This document shows positions 18,507-29,584 of a stretch of 64,000 nt of DNA, one piece after another. Below the pieces are notes generated by a model. It saw nothing but the letters and a program-made list of their open reading frames with translations. It ran no database searches and was not told the DNA's origin. A program made the translations under genes and the position numbers. The DNA is taken from NCBI RefSeq assembly GCF_000266905.1, contig NC_018027.1, positions 3,286,001-3,350,000 on the forward strand. The letters are read 5' to 3'. Positions within the stretch are counted from its first letter, which is position 1. Every line of letters begins with the position of its first letter. The stretch comes from Mycolicibacterium chubuense NBB4 (GTDB taxonomy: Bacteria > Actinomycetota > Actinomycetes > Mycobacteriales > Mycobacteriaceae).

Positions 18507-19961
18507 CTACCGCAGCGCCGCACGGACCGCCGCGGCGAACGCGTCGCCCCGGTGGCCGTAGCCGCTGAACTGGTCGAAGGAGGCTCCGGCCGGGGCGAGC
18601 AACACGGTGTCCCCGGGACCAGCCAGGCCCCGCGCGGCGTCGACAACGGCCGCCATCACCGCCTCGGCCAGCGGACGGTCGCTGGAGGCGACCCGTCTAG
18701 TCACAGAAGTAACAGCTGCCCCAGCTTTCCCAAGCACCCCAGAATCCTCCCCTGCCACAACCTCGACAACGGGGACATCCGGTGCGTGTCGCGATAACGC
18801 CTCGCCGACCTGCGCGCGGTCCCGGCCGATCACGACCGCGCCGACCAGGCGATTCGCCACCGCCGCGACCATGTCGTCGACGGAGGCGCCCTTGAGCAGA
18901 CCGCCGGCCACCCAGACCACCCGCGGATAGGCGCTGATCGAGGCCTGCGCGGCGTGCGGGTTGGTGGCCTTGGAGTCGTCGACGTAGGTGATGCCGTCGG
19001 CCACGGCGACCACCTCGGCGCGATGTCTGCCCACGTGGAACCCCGCCAGCGCGCGGGCGATCGCGTCGGCGGGCACGTCGACGGCCCGGGCCAGCGCCGC
19101 CGCGCCCAGCGCGTCGAGCACGCCGACCGGACCCGCCACACCGATGGCGTCGGTTGGCGCCAGCGCCAGACCGCTGCCGAAGGCGTTGTCGACGAGCACG
19201 CCGTTGAAGACCCCGAGCTCGCCGGGGCCGGGCTCACCGAGCCGGAAACCCACCCGCACCGGCGCGCTCGAGGCCGCCAGCAGCCGCGCGGCGATGACGT
19301 CGTCCAGGCCCGCGACGGCCACCCTGCCGGTGAGCGCGCGGGCCTTGGCGTGGGCGTAGGCGTCCATCGAGCCGTGCCAGTCGAGGTGGTCCTCGGCGAC
19401 GTTGAGCACGACGCCGGCGTCCGGGCGCAGCGACGGCGCCCAGTACAGCTGGAAGCTGGACAGTTCGACGGCGAACATCTCGGCGGGACGGTCGAGCACT
19501 GCGACGACGGGTTCGCCGATGTTCCCGCACAGCGCCGACCGACGCCCGGCGGCCTCGAGCATCGCCGACAGCATCGACGTCGTCGTGGTCTTTCCGTTGG
19601 TGCCGGTGACGACCAACCACCGCCGCGGCGGGCCGAACCGGCCCGACCGGTCCAGCCGCCACGCCAGCTCGACGTCACCCCACACCGGCACCCCCGCCGC
19701 TGCCGCGGCCGCAGGCACCGGCGCCGCGGGCGGAAAGCCGGGGCTGACGACCACGAGCGCGAATTCCGGTGTCCGGGCCACGGCCTCATCGGGGTCGAGC
19801 ACCACGACGCCCTCGGCCGCCAGTGCGGCCAGCGCGGACGGGCTGTCGTCGGTCAGCGTCGCGTGCACACCGAGGGGGGCCAGCGCGGCCAGCACCGCCC
19901 GGCCCGTGATCCCCGCACCGGTCACCAGCACGGCCGCGCCGGGTCTCAGCGGCTCGAGCAC
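18507..19961 (-). CDS. murD: UDP-N-acetylmuramoylalanine--D-glutamate ligase
   Basis: Cytosolic Mur ligase adding D-Glu. The 484-residue protein shows the N-terminal [17 protein letters not shown], the ATP loop [45 protein letters not shown] and the end [22 protein letters not shown] 19961 starts one base from the mraY stop. Odd point: about 25 codons near 18695-18775 use A/T-ending and rare codons (AGA, ACT, TCT, GTT) unlike the rest, in a variable C-terminal loop ([19 protein letters not shown]). Confidence 0.97.
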   Translation of the reverse strand: MLEPLRPGAAVLVTGAGITGRAVLAALAPLGVHATLTDDSPSALAALAAEGVVVLDPDEAVARTPEFALVVVSPGFPPAAPVPAAAAAAGVPVWGDVELAWRLDRSGRFGPPRRWLVVTGTNGKTTTTSMLSAMLEAAGRRSALCGNIGEPVVAVLDRPAEMFAVELSSFQLYWAPSLRPDAGVVLNVAEDHLDWHGSMDAYAHAKARALTGRVAVAGLDDVIAARLLAASSAPVRVGFRLGEPGPGELGVFNGVLVDNAFGSGLALAPTDAIGVAGPVGVLDALGAAALARAVDVPADAIARALAGFHVGRHRAEVVAVADGITYVDDSKATNPHAAQASISAYPRVVWVAGGLLKGASVDDMVAAVANRLVGAVVIGRDRAQVGEALSRHAPDVPVVEVVAGEDSGVLGKAGAAVTSVTRRVASSDRPLAEAVMAAVVDAARGLAGPGDTVLLAPAGASFDQFSGYGHRGDAFAAAVRAALR

Positions 19962-19962
19962 C

Positions 19963-21042
19963 TCAGGCTCCGACAGTGGTCAGCCACTCGCTGTAGAAGA
20001 GTGCCACGCCGAGCCCGCACGCGATCGCCGTGAGCAGCCAGAACCGGATGATGACGGTGGTCTCGGCCCAGCCCACCAGCTCGAAGTGGTGGTGGAACGG
20101 CGCCATCCGGAACACCCGCCGGCCCGTCGTGCGAAACGCCATGATCTGCACGACCACCGAGGTGACCTCGGCGACGAACAGCGCGCCGAGCACGACGGCC
20201 AGCATCTCGGTGCGGCTGGTGACCGACAGGCCCGCGATGATGCCGCCGAGGGCCAGCGAGCCGGTGTCCCCCATGAAGATCTTGGCCGGCGCGGCATTCC
20301 ACCACAGGAAACCGATGCAGGCGCCGGCGGTGGCCGCCGCGATGATCGCGAGGTCGAGCGGGTCGCGCACGTTGTAGCAGCCCAGTCCGGGGCTGGTCGC
20401 ACACGCGTTGCGGAACTGCCAGAACGTGATCAGCACGTAGGCCGCGCAGACCATCGCCATGGCACCGGCGGCCAGCCCGTCGAGCCCGTCGGTGAAGTTC
20501 ACCGCGTTGGACCAGGCGCTGACGATCACGACGCAGAACAGCACGAAGATCGCGGGAGCCAGCGTCACCGTGGCGATCTCGCGGACGTAGGACAACTCGG
20601 GGCTGCCCGGGGTCAGCCCGTCGGCGTTGTGGAACTGCAGGGCCAGCGCGCCGAACAGCACCGCGGCGACGAGGATGCCGACGGTCTTCGCGGTCTTGTT
20701 CAAGCCGAGGTTGCGGGCCCGGCGCAGCTTGATCATGTCGTCGATGAACCCGACGACGCCCAGCGCGGTGGCCAGGCCGAGCACCAGCAGCCCCGAGGCG
20801 GACGGCCCCTTGCCGTCGATCAGCACGCCGACCAGGTGGGTGCCGAGATAGCTGGCCCAGATGCCCGCGACGATCGCCACCCCGCCCATCGACGGGGTGC
20901 CGCGCTTCTTGTGGTGGCTCGGGGGTCCGTCTTCGCGGATCTCGTGGCCGAAGCCCTGCCGGGTGAACAACCTGATCAGCACCGGCGTCAGCAGGATCGA
21001 CACCGCGAGCGCGATGGCGACGGCGACGAGGATCTGCCTCAT
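19963..21042 (-). CDS. mraY: Phospho-MurNAc-pentapeptide translocase (lipid I synthase)
   Basis: Integral membrane enzyme moving phospho-MurNAc-pentapeptide to decaprenyl phosphate (called murX in M. tuberculosis). It has 359 residues, about ten transmembrane helices, the N-terminal [13 protein letters not shown], the FIDDMIKL loop, the catalytic [12 protein letters not shown] segment, and the [12 protein letters not shown] and [15 protein letters not shown] motifs. Its ATG overlaps the murF stop (ATGA). Confidence 0.98.
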   Translation of the reverse strand: MRQILVAVAIALAVSILLTPVLIRLFTRQGFGHEIREDGPPSHHKKRGTPSMGGVAIVAGIWASYLGTHLVGVLIDGKGPSASGLLVLGLATALGVVGFIDDMIKLRRARNLGLNKTAKTVGILVAAVLFGALALQFHNADGLTPGSPELSYVREIATVTLAPAIFVLFCVVIVSAWSNAVNFTDGLDGLAAGAMAMVCAAYVLITFWQFRNACATSPGLGCYNVRDPLDLAIIAAATAGACIGFLWWNAAPAKIFMGDTGSLALGGIIAGLSVTSRTEMLAVVLGALFVAEVTSVVVQIMAFRTTGRRVFRMAPFHHHFELVGWAETTVIIRFWLLTAIACGLGVALFYSEWLTTVGA

Positions 21043-22562
21043 CGGGCGCCCTCCCCGGCATCGCCGGCCAGCGCGTCGGCCAGCGCTGACAGCCCGGCGG
21101 AGTTCGAGGCCTTCACCAGCACCACGTCACCGGGCCGCAGCTCGGAGCGCAGCAGCGCCAGCGCGGCATCGGCGTCGGCGACCGCCGTGGCCTCGGAGCC
21201 CCACGAGCCTTCCATGACCGCCCCGTTGAGCATGGCGCTCATAGGCCTCCCGGTTCCCACGACGATGAGTCGAGTGACATCTAAGCGCACGGCGAGCCGG
21301 CCGATGCGGTCGTGCTCGGTAATCGCGTCGTCACCGAGCTCGGCCATCTCCCCCAGCACGGCCCAGCTGCGCCCCTGGGACGCGCCACTCCTGCTCATCC
21401 ATGCCAGTGCCTTCAGGCCCGCGCTCATCGAGTCCGGATTGGCGTTGTAGGCGTCGTTGATGATCGTCACGCCGTCGTCGCGCCTGCTGACCTGCATCCG
21501 GTGCCGCGACACCGGGCCCGCCCCGCCCAGCGCGGCGGCCACCTGTTCGAGCGTGGCCCCGCATTCGAGCGCGACGGCGGCCGCGCACAACGCGTTCGAC
21601 ACCTGGTGGTCGCCGTGCACGGCCAGCTCGATGCGGGTCTGTCCGGCACCGGCGTGCAGCGTGAAGCGGGGCCGGGCCAGCTCGTCGAGGCTCACATCGT
21701 CGGCCCAGACGTCGAGGGTGCCGCCGTCCTGAGGCCACTGAGTGCGCCCGACCCGCACCACGCGAGCGGCGGTCTTGTCCGCCATCGCCGCGACCACAGG
21801 GTCGTCGGCATTGAGGATCACCACACCGGAAGCTGGAACAGACTGCGGCAGCTCGGATTTGGTTTCGGCGATGGCTTCGCGCGAACCGAACTCGCCCAGG
21901 TGTGCGGTGCCGACGTTGAGCACGACGGCGATCGAGGGCCGCGCGATCTCGGCCAGCGCGGCGATGTTGCCCCGGTGACGGGCCGACATCTCGAGTACGA
22001 GGAAGTCGGTCGATTCCGAGGCACGCAGCACGGTCCAGGGATGACCGAGTTCGTTGTTGAACGACCCCGGCGGTGCGATGACCTCACCCAGTGGGCTCAG
22101 CACGGCGGCGATCAGGTCCTTCGTCGACGTCTTGCCCGACGAGCCGGTGATGCCGACGATCGTCAGGCCGCCTTCGACGAGTTCGGCGGACACCGCCGCC
22201 GCCAGCCGCCCCAACGCCGCGAGCACCGCAGCGCCCGAGCCGTCGGGGTCGTGTTCGAGCACGCTCGCGGTGCCGTTCTGCCCGGAGACTGCGGGCGCGA
22301 CCGGGTCGACGACGATCGCGGGGACCCCGACCGGCCGCGCGGCCAGCACCGCGACCGCGCCCGCCGCGACCGCGGTCGCCGCGAAATCGTGTCCGTCGGC
22401 GCGCGCGCCGGGCAGTGCCAGGAACAGCCCGCCGGGCGTCACCGCCCGGGAGTCGAACTCCACGGATCCCGTGACGACGGTGGCGGCCGCCTGTTCGGCA
22501 GTCACATCGGCGAGGCGGCCGCCGACGATCTCGGCGATGCGGGCCAGCGAGAGCGCGATCAA
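21039..22562 (-). CDS. murF: UDP-MurNAc-tripeptide--D-Ala-D-Ala ligase
   Basis: Cytosolic ligase that attaches D-Ala-D-Ala to complete the pentapeptide. It has 507 residues from a TTG start at 22562 that overlaps the murE stop as TTGA. The frame is open far upstream inside murE, but the family N-terminus ([18 protein letters not shown]) begins right after this TTG. Markers: [20 protein letters not shown], the ATP loop [28 protein letters not shown], and [12 protein letters not shown]. Confidence 0.96.
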   Translation of the reverse strand: MIALSLARIAEIVGGRLADVTAEQAAATVVTGSVEFDSRAVTPGGLFLALPGARADGHDFAATAVAAGAVAVLAARPVGVPAIVVDPVAPAVSGQNGTASVLEHDPDGSGAAVLAALGRLAAAVSAELVEGGLTIVGITGSSGKTSTKDLIAAVLSPLGEVIAPPGSFNNELGHPWTVLRASESTDFLVLEMSARHRGNIAALAEIARPSIAVVLNVGTAHLGEFGSREAIAETKSELPQSVPASGVVILNADDPVVAAMADKTAARVVRVGRTQWPQDGGTLDVWADDVSLDELARPRFTLHAGAGQTRIELAVHGDHQVSNALCAAAVALECGATLEQVAAALGGAGPVSRHRMQVSRRDDGVTIINDAYNANPDSMSAGLKALAWMSRSGASQGRSWAVLGEMAELGDDAITEHDRIGRLAVRLDVTRLIVVGTGRPMSAMLNGAVMEGSWGSEATAVADADAALALLRSELRPGDVVLVKASNSAGLSALADALAGDAGEGAR

Positions 22563-24094
22563 CGGCGCGACCCCCGCGCGCCCGAGGCCTGCAACGCCGC
22601 AGCGAGTTCCTCGCGGTCGTCGAACGGCAACGTCCGTCCGCCCCGGGTCTGGCCCGACTCGTGTCCCTTGCCGGCGATCAATACGACGTCGCCGGCGCGT
22701 GCGGAGGCCACGGCGTGCCCGATCGCCGCGCGGCGGTCCCCGATCTCCACGACGTCGGCGCCGGCACCCTGCGCACCTGCGACGATCGCCGCGCGGATGG
22801 CGGCCGGGTCCTCGTCGCGCGGGTTGTCGTCGGTCACCACGACCAGGTCGGCCAGTTCGGCGGCCACCCGGCCCATCGGCTCCCGCTTGCCCGGGTCCCG
22901 GTTGCCGCCGGCCCCGAACACCACGACCAACCGCCCGGAACACTGCTCCTTGAGGGTCTGCAACACGGCCTCCAGCGCTCCTGGCTTGTGGGCGTAATCG
23001 ACGAGGGCCAAAAACGGCTGCCCGCGGTCGACGGTCTCCAGCCGGCCGGGCACCGCGGCGTCCCGCAACCCGGGCGCGGCCTGTTCCGGCGACACCCCGA
23101 CCGCGTCGAGCAACGCCACGGCCAACAGGCAGTTCGCCACGTTGTAGCGGCCGGGCAGCCGGATCTGCAGGCCGTGATGGACCCCGGCGGGATCCACGGC
23201 CAGAAACTCCTGGACGCCGCCGTCGCCGGAGCGGACGTCCTCGACCCGCCAGTCCGCGGCCCGGGTCGTGCTGACCGTGACGGCATGCCCGGCGCGGCGC
23301 GCCATCGCGCGGCCCCAGTCGTCGTCGACGCAGATCACCGACTGTGCCGCGCGGGTCGGCGACGCGGGATCGAACAGACGCGCCTTGGCGTCGAAGTAGT
23401 CGTCCATCGTCGGGTGGAAGTCCAGATGGTCCCGCGACAGGTTCGTGAAACCGCCGACCGCGAACCGCACTCCGTCGACGCGGCCGAGCATCAGCGCATG
23501 GCTGGAGACTTCCATCACGACGGTGTCCACGCCCTGCTCGACCATCACCGCCAGCAGCGCCTGCAGGTCGGGCGCTTCCGGTGTGGTGAGGCCCCCCTGC
23601 TGGTCGCGGCCGTCGATGCGGACACCGACGGTACCGATCAGCCCGCCCACCCGGTCGGCGGCCCGCAGCCCGGCGTCGACGAGGTAGGTGGTCGTGGTCT
23701 TGCCCGATGTCCCCGTGACACCGATGACGCGCAGGTGCTGTGACGGGTGGCCGTAGACGGCGGACGCCACCTCGCCCAGCACGGTCCTGGGCTCGGGGTG
23801 GACGAGGACCGGCACGTCGAGGGCGGCCCCCTGCGCGATCTCGGCGGCCCCGTCGCGGTCGGTCAGCACGGCCACCGCGCCCCGGGCCACGGCGTCGGCG
23901 GCGTAGCGGGCACCGTGGGCGCGCGAACCGGGAAGTGCCGCGAACAGGTCGCCGGGCTGCGCGCTCTGGCCGCGCAGCGTCACCCCGCTGAGCCGGACCG
24001 CGGGGATTCCGCCGCCGTCCGCGGTCAGCGCGGACACCTGAGCAGCCACCTCCGCGAGAGGCAGACCGGGAGGATGGCTCGGGCGCAGGTTCAT
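22559..24094 (-). CDS. murE: UDP-MurNAc-L-Ala-D-Glu--meso-diaminopimelate ligase
   Basis: Adds meso-diaminopimelate in the cytosol. The 511-residue protein has [21 protein letters not shown], the ATP loop [14 protein letters not shown], the carbamylated-lysine region FDAKARLF, and the DNPR motif (within TDDNPRDED) that marks specificity for meso-DAP rather than lysine. ATG start with AAGG upstream, 67 bases after the pbpB stop. In M. tuberculosis several extra genes lie between these two; here they are directly adjacent. Confidence 0.97.
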   Translation of the reverse strand: MNLRPSHPPGLPLAEVAAQVSALTADGGGIPAVRLSGVTLRGQSAQPGDLFAALPGSRAHGARYAADAVARGAVAVLTDRDGAAEIAQGAALDVPVLVHPEPRTVLGEVASAVYGHPSQHLRVIGVTGTSGKTTTTYLVDAGLRAADRVGGLIGTVGVRIDGRDQQGGLTTPEAPDLQALLAVMVEQGVDTVVMEVSSHALMLGRVDGVRFAVGGFTNLSRDHLDFHPTMDDYFDAKARLFDPASPTRAAQSVICVDDDWGRAMARRAGHAVTVSTTRAADWRVEDVRSGDGGVQEFLAVDPAGVHHGLQIRLPGRYNVANCLLAVALLDAVGVSPEQAAPGLRDAAVPGRLETVDRGQPFLALVDYAHKPGALEAVLQTLKEQCSGRLVVVFGAGGNRDPGKREPMGRVAAELADLVVVTDDNPRDEDPAAIRAAIVAGAQGAGADVVEIGDRRAAIGHAVASARAGDVVLIAGKGHESGQTRGGRTLPFDDREELAAALQASGARGSRR

Positions 24095-24161
24095 GGCCTT
24101 GACACAGTACCGATCGCGGCGGTGACGCCCGGCGTTCGCCGCGGGCGACGCGCGGGAGCCC

Positions 24162-26081
24162 TCAGCCGGCCTGAAGCGTCAGGCGCGCACCCGGATCCGG
24201 CGACAGCGGCACATTCTCGCGCTGCAGCAGCCAGGAGGCGATGTTGTGGAACAGCGGCGCGGCCGAGGAACCCGGTTTGCCGTCGGCCGCGCGCTGCGGC
24301 GCGTCCATCATCACGCCGACCACGTAGCGGGGGTCGTCGGCGGGCGCCATGCCCGCGAAGGTGATCCAGTAGACGTTGTCGTAGTAGCAGCCACACGCCG
24401 GGTTGATCTGCTGGGCGGTGCCGGTCTTGCCGGCGATCTGGTAGCCCTCGACGGCCGCCGCCGGACCGGTGCCCTGCTGGACGCCGGTGGGGTCGCGTTG
24501 CACGATCGCCCGGAACATGTTGCGCACCGTGCGGGCGGTGTCCGCGGACACCACGCGGACCCCGTCGGGCCGCGGTTCCTCGGTCCGGGTTCCGTCGGGT
24601 GCGATGGTCGCCTTGAGGATGCGCGGCGGGATCCGCACGCCGTCGTTGGCGATGGTCTGGTAGATGTCGGTCATCTGCAGCAGGGTCATCGAAAGGCCCT
24701 GTCCGATGGGCAGATTGGAGAAGGTGCTGCCCGACCACTGGTCGATAGGCGGTACCAGGCCGGCGCTTTCGCCGGGCAGGCCGACACCGGTGCGCTGGCC
24801 GAGACCGAACTTCTGCAGCATCTCGTAGTAGCGCTGCGGGCCGATGCGCTGGGCCAGCATCAGTGTGCCGACGTTCGACGACTTCCCGAACACACCGGTG
24901 GTGGTGTAGGGCATCACGCCGTGGCTCCACGCGTCGCGGACGTTCACCCCGCCCATGTCGATCGAGCCGGGCACGTGGAGCACCTCGTCCGGGTGGGAGA
25001 GCCCGAATTCGATCACCGAGGCGGCAGTGATGATCTTGTTGACCGATCCCGGCTCGAACGGCGAGGACACGGGCAGGTTTCCGAGCTGGCGGGTGTCCTG
25101 CCGGCTCATGTCCTGCGCCGGGTTGAAGGTGTTGTCGTTCGACATCGCTAGCACCTCGCCGGTCTTGGCGTCGAGCACGACCGCCGAGACGTTCTTCGCG
25201 CCCGAGAGATCCTTGGCCTGCTGAACCTGCTGCTGCACGTAGAACTGGATGTCGTCGTCGAGGGTGAGCTGCACCGTCGATCCGTTGACCGCGTCGTGGC
25301 GGTTGCGGTAGCTGCCGGGGATCACCACGCCGTCGGAACCGCGGTCGTAGGTCACGGACCCGTCGGTTCCCGCGAGCACCGAGTCGAGGGAGTCCTCGAG
25401 ACCCAGCAGGCCGTGGCCGTCCCAGTCGATGCCGCCCACGACGTTGGCGGCCAGTGCGCCGCCGGGGTACTGGCGCAGGTCCTGCCGCTCGGAGCCGACC
25501 TCGGGGAACTTGGTGGTGATCGCGTTGGCGACCGCCGGGTCGACGGCCCGCGCCAGGTAGACGAACGTCTCGTTGCTGCGCAGCTTCTTGAGCAGCGTCG
25601 CGTAGTCGGGCTTGTTGCCCAGCCGGGCCGACACGTCTTTGGCGATCTCGCGCAGCCGCGCGTCCGGATCCGGGGCCTCGGGTGACTTCGAGCGGGCCTC
25701 TTCCAGCTGCTTGCGCACCCTCGCCGGCTGGAAGGTCAGCGCGCGGGCTTCGATCGTGAAGGCCAGCTTGTCGTTGTTGCGGTCGACGATCGCGCCGCGG
25801 AGCGCGGCGTTGACGTCGGTCACCTTCAACTGGCTGGCCGCCTCGGCGCGCAGGCCGGCCGCGCGCGGCACCTGCAACGTGAACAGCTGAGCGGCCGCGA
25901 CGACCAGCAGCACAAAGACCACGGCGTTGCCGGCCCGGTGCCGGAACACGAAGGATGCGCTGCGCAGCCCGGTCCGGGTCGCCTGACGGGTCCGTCGCGA
26001 CCGCGCCGAGTGTTCCTGCGCGGGCGCCTTCGCCGGTTTGGCAGCCTTGGCGCGGTCACGCCCGCGGGCGTCGCGGCTCAT
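24162..26081 (-). CDS. pbpB: Divisome transpeptidase PbpB (FtsI, class B PBP)
   Basis: Septal D,D-transpeptidase and FtsW partner, target of beta-lactams. The 639-residue protein has a basic cytoplasmic N-terminus, one transmembrane helix (about 53-71), the PBP dimer domain ([15 protein letters not shown] onward), and a transpeptidase domain with SVNK (346-349, nucleophile S346), SSN (401-403) and KTG (552-554). Its ATG overlaps the stop of the FtsL-like gene as ATGA. Length and motifs are normal. Confidence 0.98.
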   Translation of the reverse strand: MSRDARGRDRAKAAKPAKAPAQEHSARSRRTRQATRTGLRSASFVFRHRAGNAVVFVLLVVAAAQLFTLQVPRAAGLRAEAASQLKVTDVNAALRGAIVDRNNDKLAFTIEARALTFQPARVRKQLEEARSKSPEAPDPDARLREIAKDVSARLGNKPDYATLLKKLRSNETFVYLARAVDPAVANAITTKFPEVGSERQDLRQYPGGALAANVVGGIDWDGHGLLGLEDSLDSVLAGTDGSVTYDRGSDGVVIPGSYRNRHDAVNGSTVQLTLDDDIQFYVQQQVQQAKDLSGAKNVSAVVLDAKTGEVLAMSNDNTFNPAQDMSRQDTRQLGNLPVSSPFEPGSVNKIITAASVIEFGLSHPDEVLHVPGSIDMGGVNVRDAWSHGVMPYTTTGVFGKSSNVGTLMLAQRIGPQRYYEMLQKFGLGQRTGVGLPGESAGLVPPIDQWSGSTFSNLPIGQGLSMTLLQMTDIYQTIANDGVRIPPRILKATIAPDGTRTEEPRPDGVRVVSADTARTVRNMFRAIVQRDPTGVQQGTGPAAAVEGYQIAGKTGTAQQINPACGCYYDNVYWITFAGMAPADDPRYVVGVMMDAPQRAADGKPGSSAAPLFHNIASWLLQRENVPLSPDPGARLTLQAG

Positions 26082-27283
26082 GCCGGGGCGCCCGGTGCGG
26101 GCACCGTGACGGGCGCGAACTGTTCGGGGCCAGACGGGGCGCCCGGCACGGTCGCCGCGCCCGGTGACAGGTGCGACGCGCCGGCGTCGAGCGGTGCGGC
26201 GGGCGGAGGTGCGGGAGCGGCCGGCGGTGCGGGCGGGGCGGCCGCGGGTGCCGGGGCGGCCGGAGGTGCCGGAGCGGGTGCGGCCACGGGTGCCGGGGCG
26301 GCCGCGGGTGCCGGGGCGGCGGGAGGTGCCGGAGCGGGTGCGGCCGGGGCGGCCACCGGCGCGGGCGCCTGCAGGCCCGGCCCCGGTGTGGGCAGCTGGC
26401 CCGGCAGGACGTGCGGGACCTCGCCGGCCGGCGGCACCTGACCCGGAGCGGTCAGGGGCGCGGCCTGACCCGGCATCTGCAGCGCATTCGGGGCCTCGGG
26501 GAGGCGGACCGGAATCTCGCGCGGATCCACCACGCGCGGAGCCGGCGGCGGGGGTGGCACGGGATCGGGCAGCGGAGCGTTCAGCGGCGGCGGCGGCGCC
26601 CCCTCCGCCGGCTTCGGGGTGCCCACGACGACCCAGTTGCCCGAGGCGTCCTGCACCAGGTGCGCCGTGTCCCGGGACGGGATCATGCCGAGATTCCGTG
26701 CGGCTTCAGCCAGCGCGGGCGCCGCCTGGGCCTCCAGCACGTCGCGTTCCAGCCCTTCCTTCTGCTGCTGCAGGCCCTCGTTGACCTGACGGGCGTGGCT
26801 GAGCTGATACGAGCGCTCGGCGGCGTCGGTGGACAACCACAACGTCACCCCGAGGCCGAGCCCGAGCGACCCGATGACGAGCACGACGAACGGCACGCGC
26901 GCGACGAGACGCCGCGGATTGAGGTCGATCGACGCCAGCTTGACCAGCAGCCGCTCCCGCAGAGGAGGGCGAACGACCTTGGGAGCCTTGGCTTTACGAG
27001 CCTTCGCTCGAGCCTTGGCCTGGCTGGCACTCTTCGGACGCCCCGGGGCGTCGGCGAGCCGCGGGATCGGGCTGGTGCGCGGGGCCGACCGTTGCGGGCG
27101 TGCGTCGCGCGCCGCCCTGCGGCCGCGGGGCTGCGCGTCGACCGGCATGCGCTTGGGCTCACGCGCCGAACGGCCGGTGCGCTTCTTCGCCTCCTTGGTC
27201 GCCCCGCGGGAGCGAGCGGACGTTCGGGCAGACTTCTGCGCAGACACCGTCGCGGTGTTGCGTGCCGGCCGCTTTGCCTTCAT
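26078..27283 (-). CDS. FtsL-like bitopic divisome protein with Pro/Ala-rich tail (Rv2164c type)
   Basis: A 401-residue protein in the position where other dcw clusters carry ftsL. It has a very basic cytoplasmic N-terminus (1 to about 120, many K, R and A), a transmembrane helix (about 126-146, [21 protein letters not shown]), a short coiled coil ([23 protein letters not shown]) and a periplasmic tail of about 200 residues made almost wholly of P, A, G and V. The start ATG 27283 overlaps the rsmH stop (ATGA). A role in the FtsQ-FtsL-FtsB assembly is inferred from position and topology. Confidence 0.88.
   Translation of the reverse strand: MKAKRPARNTATVSAQKSARTSARSRGATKEAKKRTGRSAREPKRMPVDAQPRGRRAARDARPQRSAPRTSPIPRLADAPGRPKSASQAKARAKARKAKAPKVVRPPLRERLLVKLASIDLNPRRLVARVPFVVLVIGSLGLGLGVTLWLSTDAAERSYQLSHARQVNEGLQQQKEGLERDVLEAQAAPALAEAARNLGMIPSRDTAHLVQDASGNWVVVGTPKPAEGAPPPPLNAPLPDPVPPPPPAPRVVDPREIPVRLPEAPNALQMPGQAAPLTAPGQVPPAGEVPHVLPGQLPTPGPGLQAPAPVAAPAAPAPAPPAAPAPAAAPAPVAAPAPAPPAAPAPAAAPPAPPAAPAPPPAAPLDAGASHLSPGAATVPGAPSGPEQFAPVTVPAPGAPA
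26241..26345 (-). repeat. 60-base-period direct repeat in the FtsL-like tail
   Basis: Two 45-base copies (26241-26285 and 26301-26345) differ at one base and lie exactly 60 bases apart, so the frame is kept. They encode a P/A-rich stretch. Slippage here would lengthen or shorten the periplasmic tail by 20 residues. Confidence 0.8.
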
Positions 27284-28422
27284 CGCTGCTCTCCCCCAAC
27301 TTTCTCCAACGCGCGCAGCCGAACCGGAGCGCTTCTCGGATTGCGGTCGATCTCCTCGGCGCCCGCGCGCTCGGCGCCGCGGGTCAGTGCGACGAATTCC
27401 GGTCCGTGGCCCGGTAACTCGACCGGCAACCCCGGCGGCGTGCGCGACGCCGTGGCAGCGGTGAACTCGCTCTTGACGATCCGGTCCTCCAGCGACTGAT
27501 AGGCCATCACGGCGATGCGCCCGCCCGGCCGCAACACCGCCAGCGCCGCCGGAATCGCCCGGCGCAGCGACTCCAGCTCGGCATTGACCGCGATGCGCAG
27601 CGCCTGGAAGGTGCGCTTGGCGGGATGACCGCCGGTGCGCCGCGCCGGGGCGGGGATCGCCTGATAAAGCAGCTCGACAAGTTCGCCGGTGGTTCTCAGC
27701 GGGGCGGTGGCGCGGCGGCGCACGATGTGGGCCGCGATGCGGCCGGCGAAGCGTTCCTCGCCGTACTCGCGCAGCAGGCGAGCCAGCGCCTTCTCGTCGT
27801 AGGTGTTGAGGATCTCCGCCGCCGTCAGGTCCGACTCGGCGTCCATCCGCATGTCCAGCGGCGCGTCGGTCGAGTAGGAGAAGCCACGCTCCGGGCGATC
27901 GAGCTGCATCGAGGAGACGCCCAGATCGAACAGGATCGCGTCTACTCCCTTTGCCGCGCAATCACTTTCGGCAACCGCCTCGGCGATGCCGTCGTAGCGG
28001 GTGCGCACCAGCGTGATCCGGTCGGCGAACGGAGCGAGGCGCTGCCCGGCGATGCGCAGCGCGTCGGGGTCCCGATCGAGGCCGATCAGCCGCAGTCCGG
28101 GGAATTCGGCGAGGAACCGCTCGGAGTGGCCGCCCGCGCCGAGGGTGGCGTCGACGAGCGTGGCACCGCTGCCGTCCGGGTTCTGCCGGGTCAGCGCCGG
28201 AGCGAGCAGCTCGACGCAGCGGTCGAGCAGGACCGGGACATGAGGCTGGTCATCCACCATCGCAGCACCGTCGGGGATCGGGGCGGCCCCTGCAGTGAGG
28301 TCCCTGTCCGAGAGCACGAACCTGACGTCGGGGAAGTACGTCAGGGCCGGTTCGGGCAGAGGCCGCACTGCACGGGCCTGCGGGCCGGTGGCCAGGTCAG
28401 AGAATGTCGCCGAGTGCTTCAT
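27280..28422 (-). CDS. rsmH: 16S rRNA (cytosine-1402-N4) methyltransferase
   Basis: SAM-dependent methyltransferase (MraW) acting on the 30S subunit. The core starts with [13 protein letters not shown] (about residue 61), then the SAM loop [43 protein letters not shown], and the C-terminal [15 protein letters not shown] and SLEDRIVK motifs. I keep the first ATG (380 residues), which overlaps mraZ by 26 bases. The N-terminal extension ([20 protein letters not shown]) is, as I recall, shared by other mycobacteria. A start at the later internal ATG (residue 55) is the alternative. Confidence 0.95.
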   Translation of the reverse strand: MKHSATFSDLATGPQARAVRPLPEPALTYFPDVRFVLSDRDLTAGAAPIPDGAAMVDDQPHVPVLLDRCVELLAPALTRQNPDGSGATLVDATLGAGGHSERFLAEFPGLRLIGLDRDPDALRIAGQRLAPFADRITLVRTRYDGIAEAVAESDCAAKGVDAILFDLGVSSMQLDRPERGFSYSTDAPLDMRMDAESDLTAAEILNTYDEKALARLLREYGEERFAGRIAAHIVRRRATAPLRTTGELVELLYQAIPAPARRTGGHPAKRTFQALRIAVNAELESLRRAIPAALAVLRPGGRIAVMAYQSLEDRIVKSEFTAATASRTPPGLPVELPGHGPEFVALTRGAERAGAEEIDRNPRSAPVRLRALEKVGGEQR

Positions 28423-28831
28423 CGCTGGCCGCGGAGAAGTTCTCTTCGTGAAGCTCCTGGTAGTTCTGCCATGCCTGCGCGTCCCAGATCTCGAGGAACT
28501 CGATCGAGCCGATCACCACGCATTCCTTGGTCAGGTCGGCGTAGCGGCGGTGTTCGGCCGACAACGTGATCCGCCCTTGAGCGTCGGGATACTGCTCGTC
28601 GGTGCTGGCCGCCAGGTTGCGCAGGTAGGCACGGGCCTGGGGATTTCCGCGCTTGGCCTTGCCCGAGATCTCGGCGATCATCGCCTCGAACTCCGCCCGT
28701 GGGTGGACAGCCAGGCTGTGATCTTGGCTCTTGGTGACCATCAACCCTCCTGCCAGCGCGTCGCGAAATTTGGCGGGCAACGTGAGTCGCCCTTTGTCAT
28801 CGAGCTTTGGCGTGTAGGTGCCGAAGAACAT
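28397..28831 (-). CDS. mraZ: Transcriptional regulator MraZ
   Basis: A 144-residue protein of two AbrB-like half domains that forms a ring and represses the dcw operon by binding direct repeats. Both conserved DxxGR(L/I) motifs are present ([11 protein letters not shown] near 9-19 and DAQGRITLS near 82-90). It is the first gene of the cluster, with GGTGGCGAG before the ATG. Its expected operator lies about 65-90 bases upstream (see the GTGG repeats). Confidence 0.97.
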   Translation of the reverse strand: MFFGTYTPKLDDKGRLTLPAKFRDALAGGLMVTKSQDHSLAVHPRAEFEAMIAEISGKAKRGNPQARAYLRNLAASTDEQYPDAQGRITLSAEHRRYADLTKECVVIGSIEFLEIWDAQAWQNYQELHEENFSAASDEALGDIL

Positions 28832-28896
28832 CTCGCCACCTCGCAGACCTCACTCGAGCCTTGCCGTGTCCGGAGCCCCGGTCGCTCCGTTGTCCG

Positions 28897-28920
28897 CCAC
28901 TTTACCCCACAATCCCCCAC
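28897..28920 (-). promoter_or_regulatory. MraZ operator and dcw promoter
   Basis: On the minus strand three GTGG cores begin at 28920, 28910 and 28900, exactly 10 bases apart; the first two continue as GTGGGG. This spacing on one face of the helix is how MraZ boxes are built. A TANNNT -10 (TAAAGT, 28899-28904) sits between the second and third repeats, so bound MraZ would block RNA polymerase directly. A fourth GTGG lies at 28958-28961. Predicted transcript start is near 28892. Confidence 0.75.
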
Positions 28921-29083
28921 TTTTCTCCAGAAGCGGGTTCGCGTTTCGCGTCATCCCCCACTTCCCGCAGGCCACTCGCTGCCGCGGACAGTCGATCCAC
29001 GGCAGGATGCTACGGCCGCGGACGTTGAAAGTGCTGCTCAGCGCGTCAGCGGCGTGTTTGGGTGGTCAGTGGGGAGATGTGGG
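28921..29083. other. Upstream part of the dcw control region
   Basis: No gene is seen. On the plus strand GTGG occurs at 29060, 29067 and 29077, the last two 10 bases apart and extended to GTGGGG, so they resemble MraZ half-sites in the opposite orientation to the operator about 140 bases away. Otherwise only short GC-rich repeats are visible. Confidence 0.4.
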
Positions 29084-29117
29084 GCAAAAAAGAGGGGCAG
29101 CCCTGTCGGACTGCCCC
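29084..29117 (-). terminator. Intrinsic terminator of the DUF3040 gene
   Basis: On the minus strand GGGGCAG (29117-29111), a 12-base loop and CTGCCCC (29098-29092) are followed by TCTTTTTT. This is a textbook rho-independent terminator, unusual for mycobacteria in having a full T-run. It lies 16 bases after the stop of the gene at 29134-29535 and insulates the dcw promoter from it. Confidence 0.9.
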
Positions 29118-29133
29118 TGATGTGGAGGTCGAT

Positions 29134-29535
29134 TTACTCGTCGAAGCGCCGCCGGAAGCGGTCTTCCATCCGGCTGGTGAACGAGCCGCCACCCTTCGAC
29201 CGCTTCTGGCGCGAGGTTCCGGCGTCGTTCGGCAAACGTTCCCGGCCATGGCCGACCCGGGGGCCGGTGATCGCGAACACGACACCCCCGAACATCACGA
29301 TGAAGCCGATCACCGACAGGATCGGGAAGCTTCCGATCATGGTGGCCTTGAAGGCCACGCCGGAGACGAGCATCGCCAGCCCGATCACGAAGAGCGCCGC
29401 GCCCTGCAGGCGGCGCCGGGTGGAGGGTGCGCGCAGAGTTCCCCCGCGAACGCTCGACGCGAACTTGGGATCCTCGGCATAGAGCGCGCTCTCGATCTGG
29501 TCGAGCATGCGCTGCTCATGATCGGAGAGTGGCAT
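29134..29535 (-). CDS. DUF3040 membrane protein
   Basis: A 133-residue protein. The N-terminus MPLSDHEQRMLDQIESALYAEDPKFA is the family mark of actinobacterial DUF3040 proteins. Two transmembrane helices follow (about 46-64 and 70-90), then a basic tail (RQKRSKGGG, RMEDRFRRRFDE). Function is unknown; the family is widespread next to division or envelope genes. ATG 29535 has a GAGGGAGGG ribosome site. It ends in a strong terminator just before the dcw control region. Confidence 0.88.
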   Translation of the reverse strand: MPLSDHEQRMLDQIESALYAEDPKFASSVRGGTLRAPSTRRRLQGAALFVIGLAMLVSGVAFKATMIGSFPILSVIGFIVMFGGVVFAITGPRVGHGRERLPNDAGTSRQKRSKGGGSFTSRMEDRFRRRFDE

Positions 29536-29584
29536 TCGTCCCTCCCTCTTGCCGTGGGGGCGTCTCAGTCGTTCAAAGTAAGGT

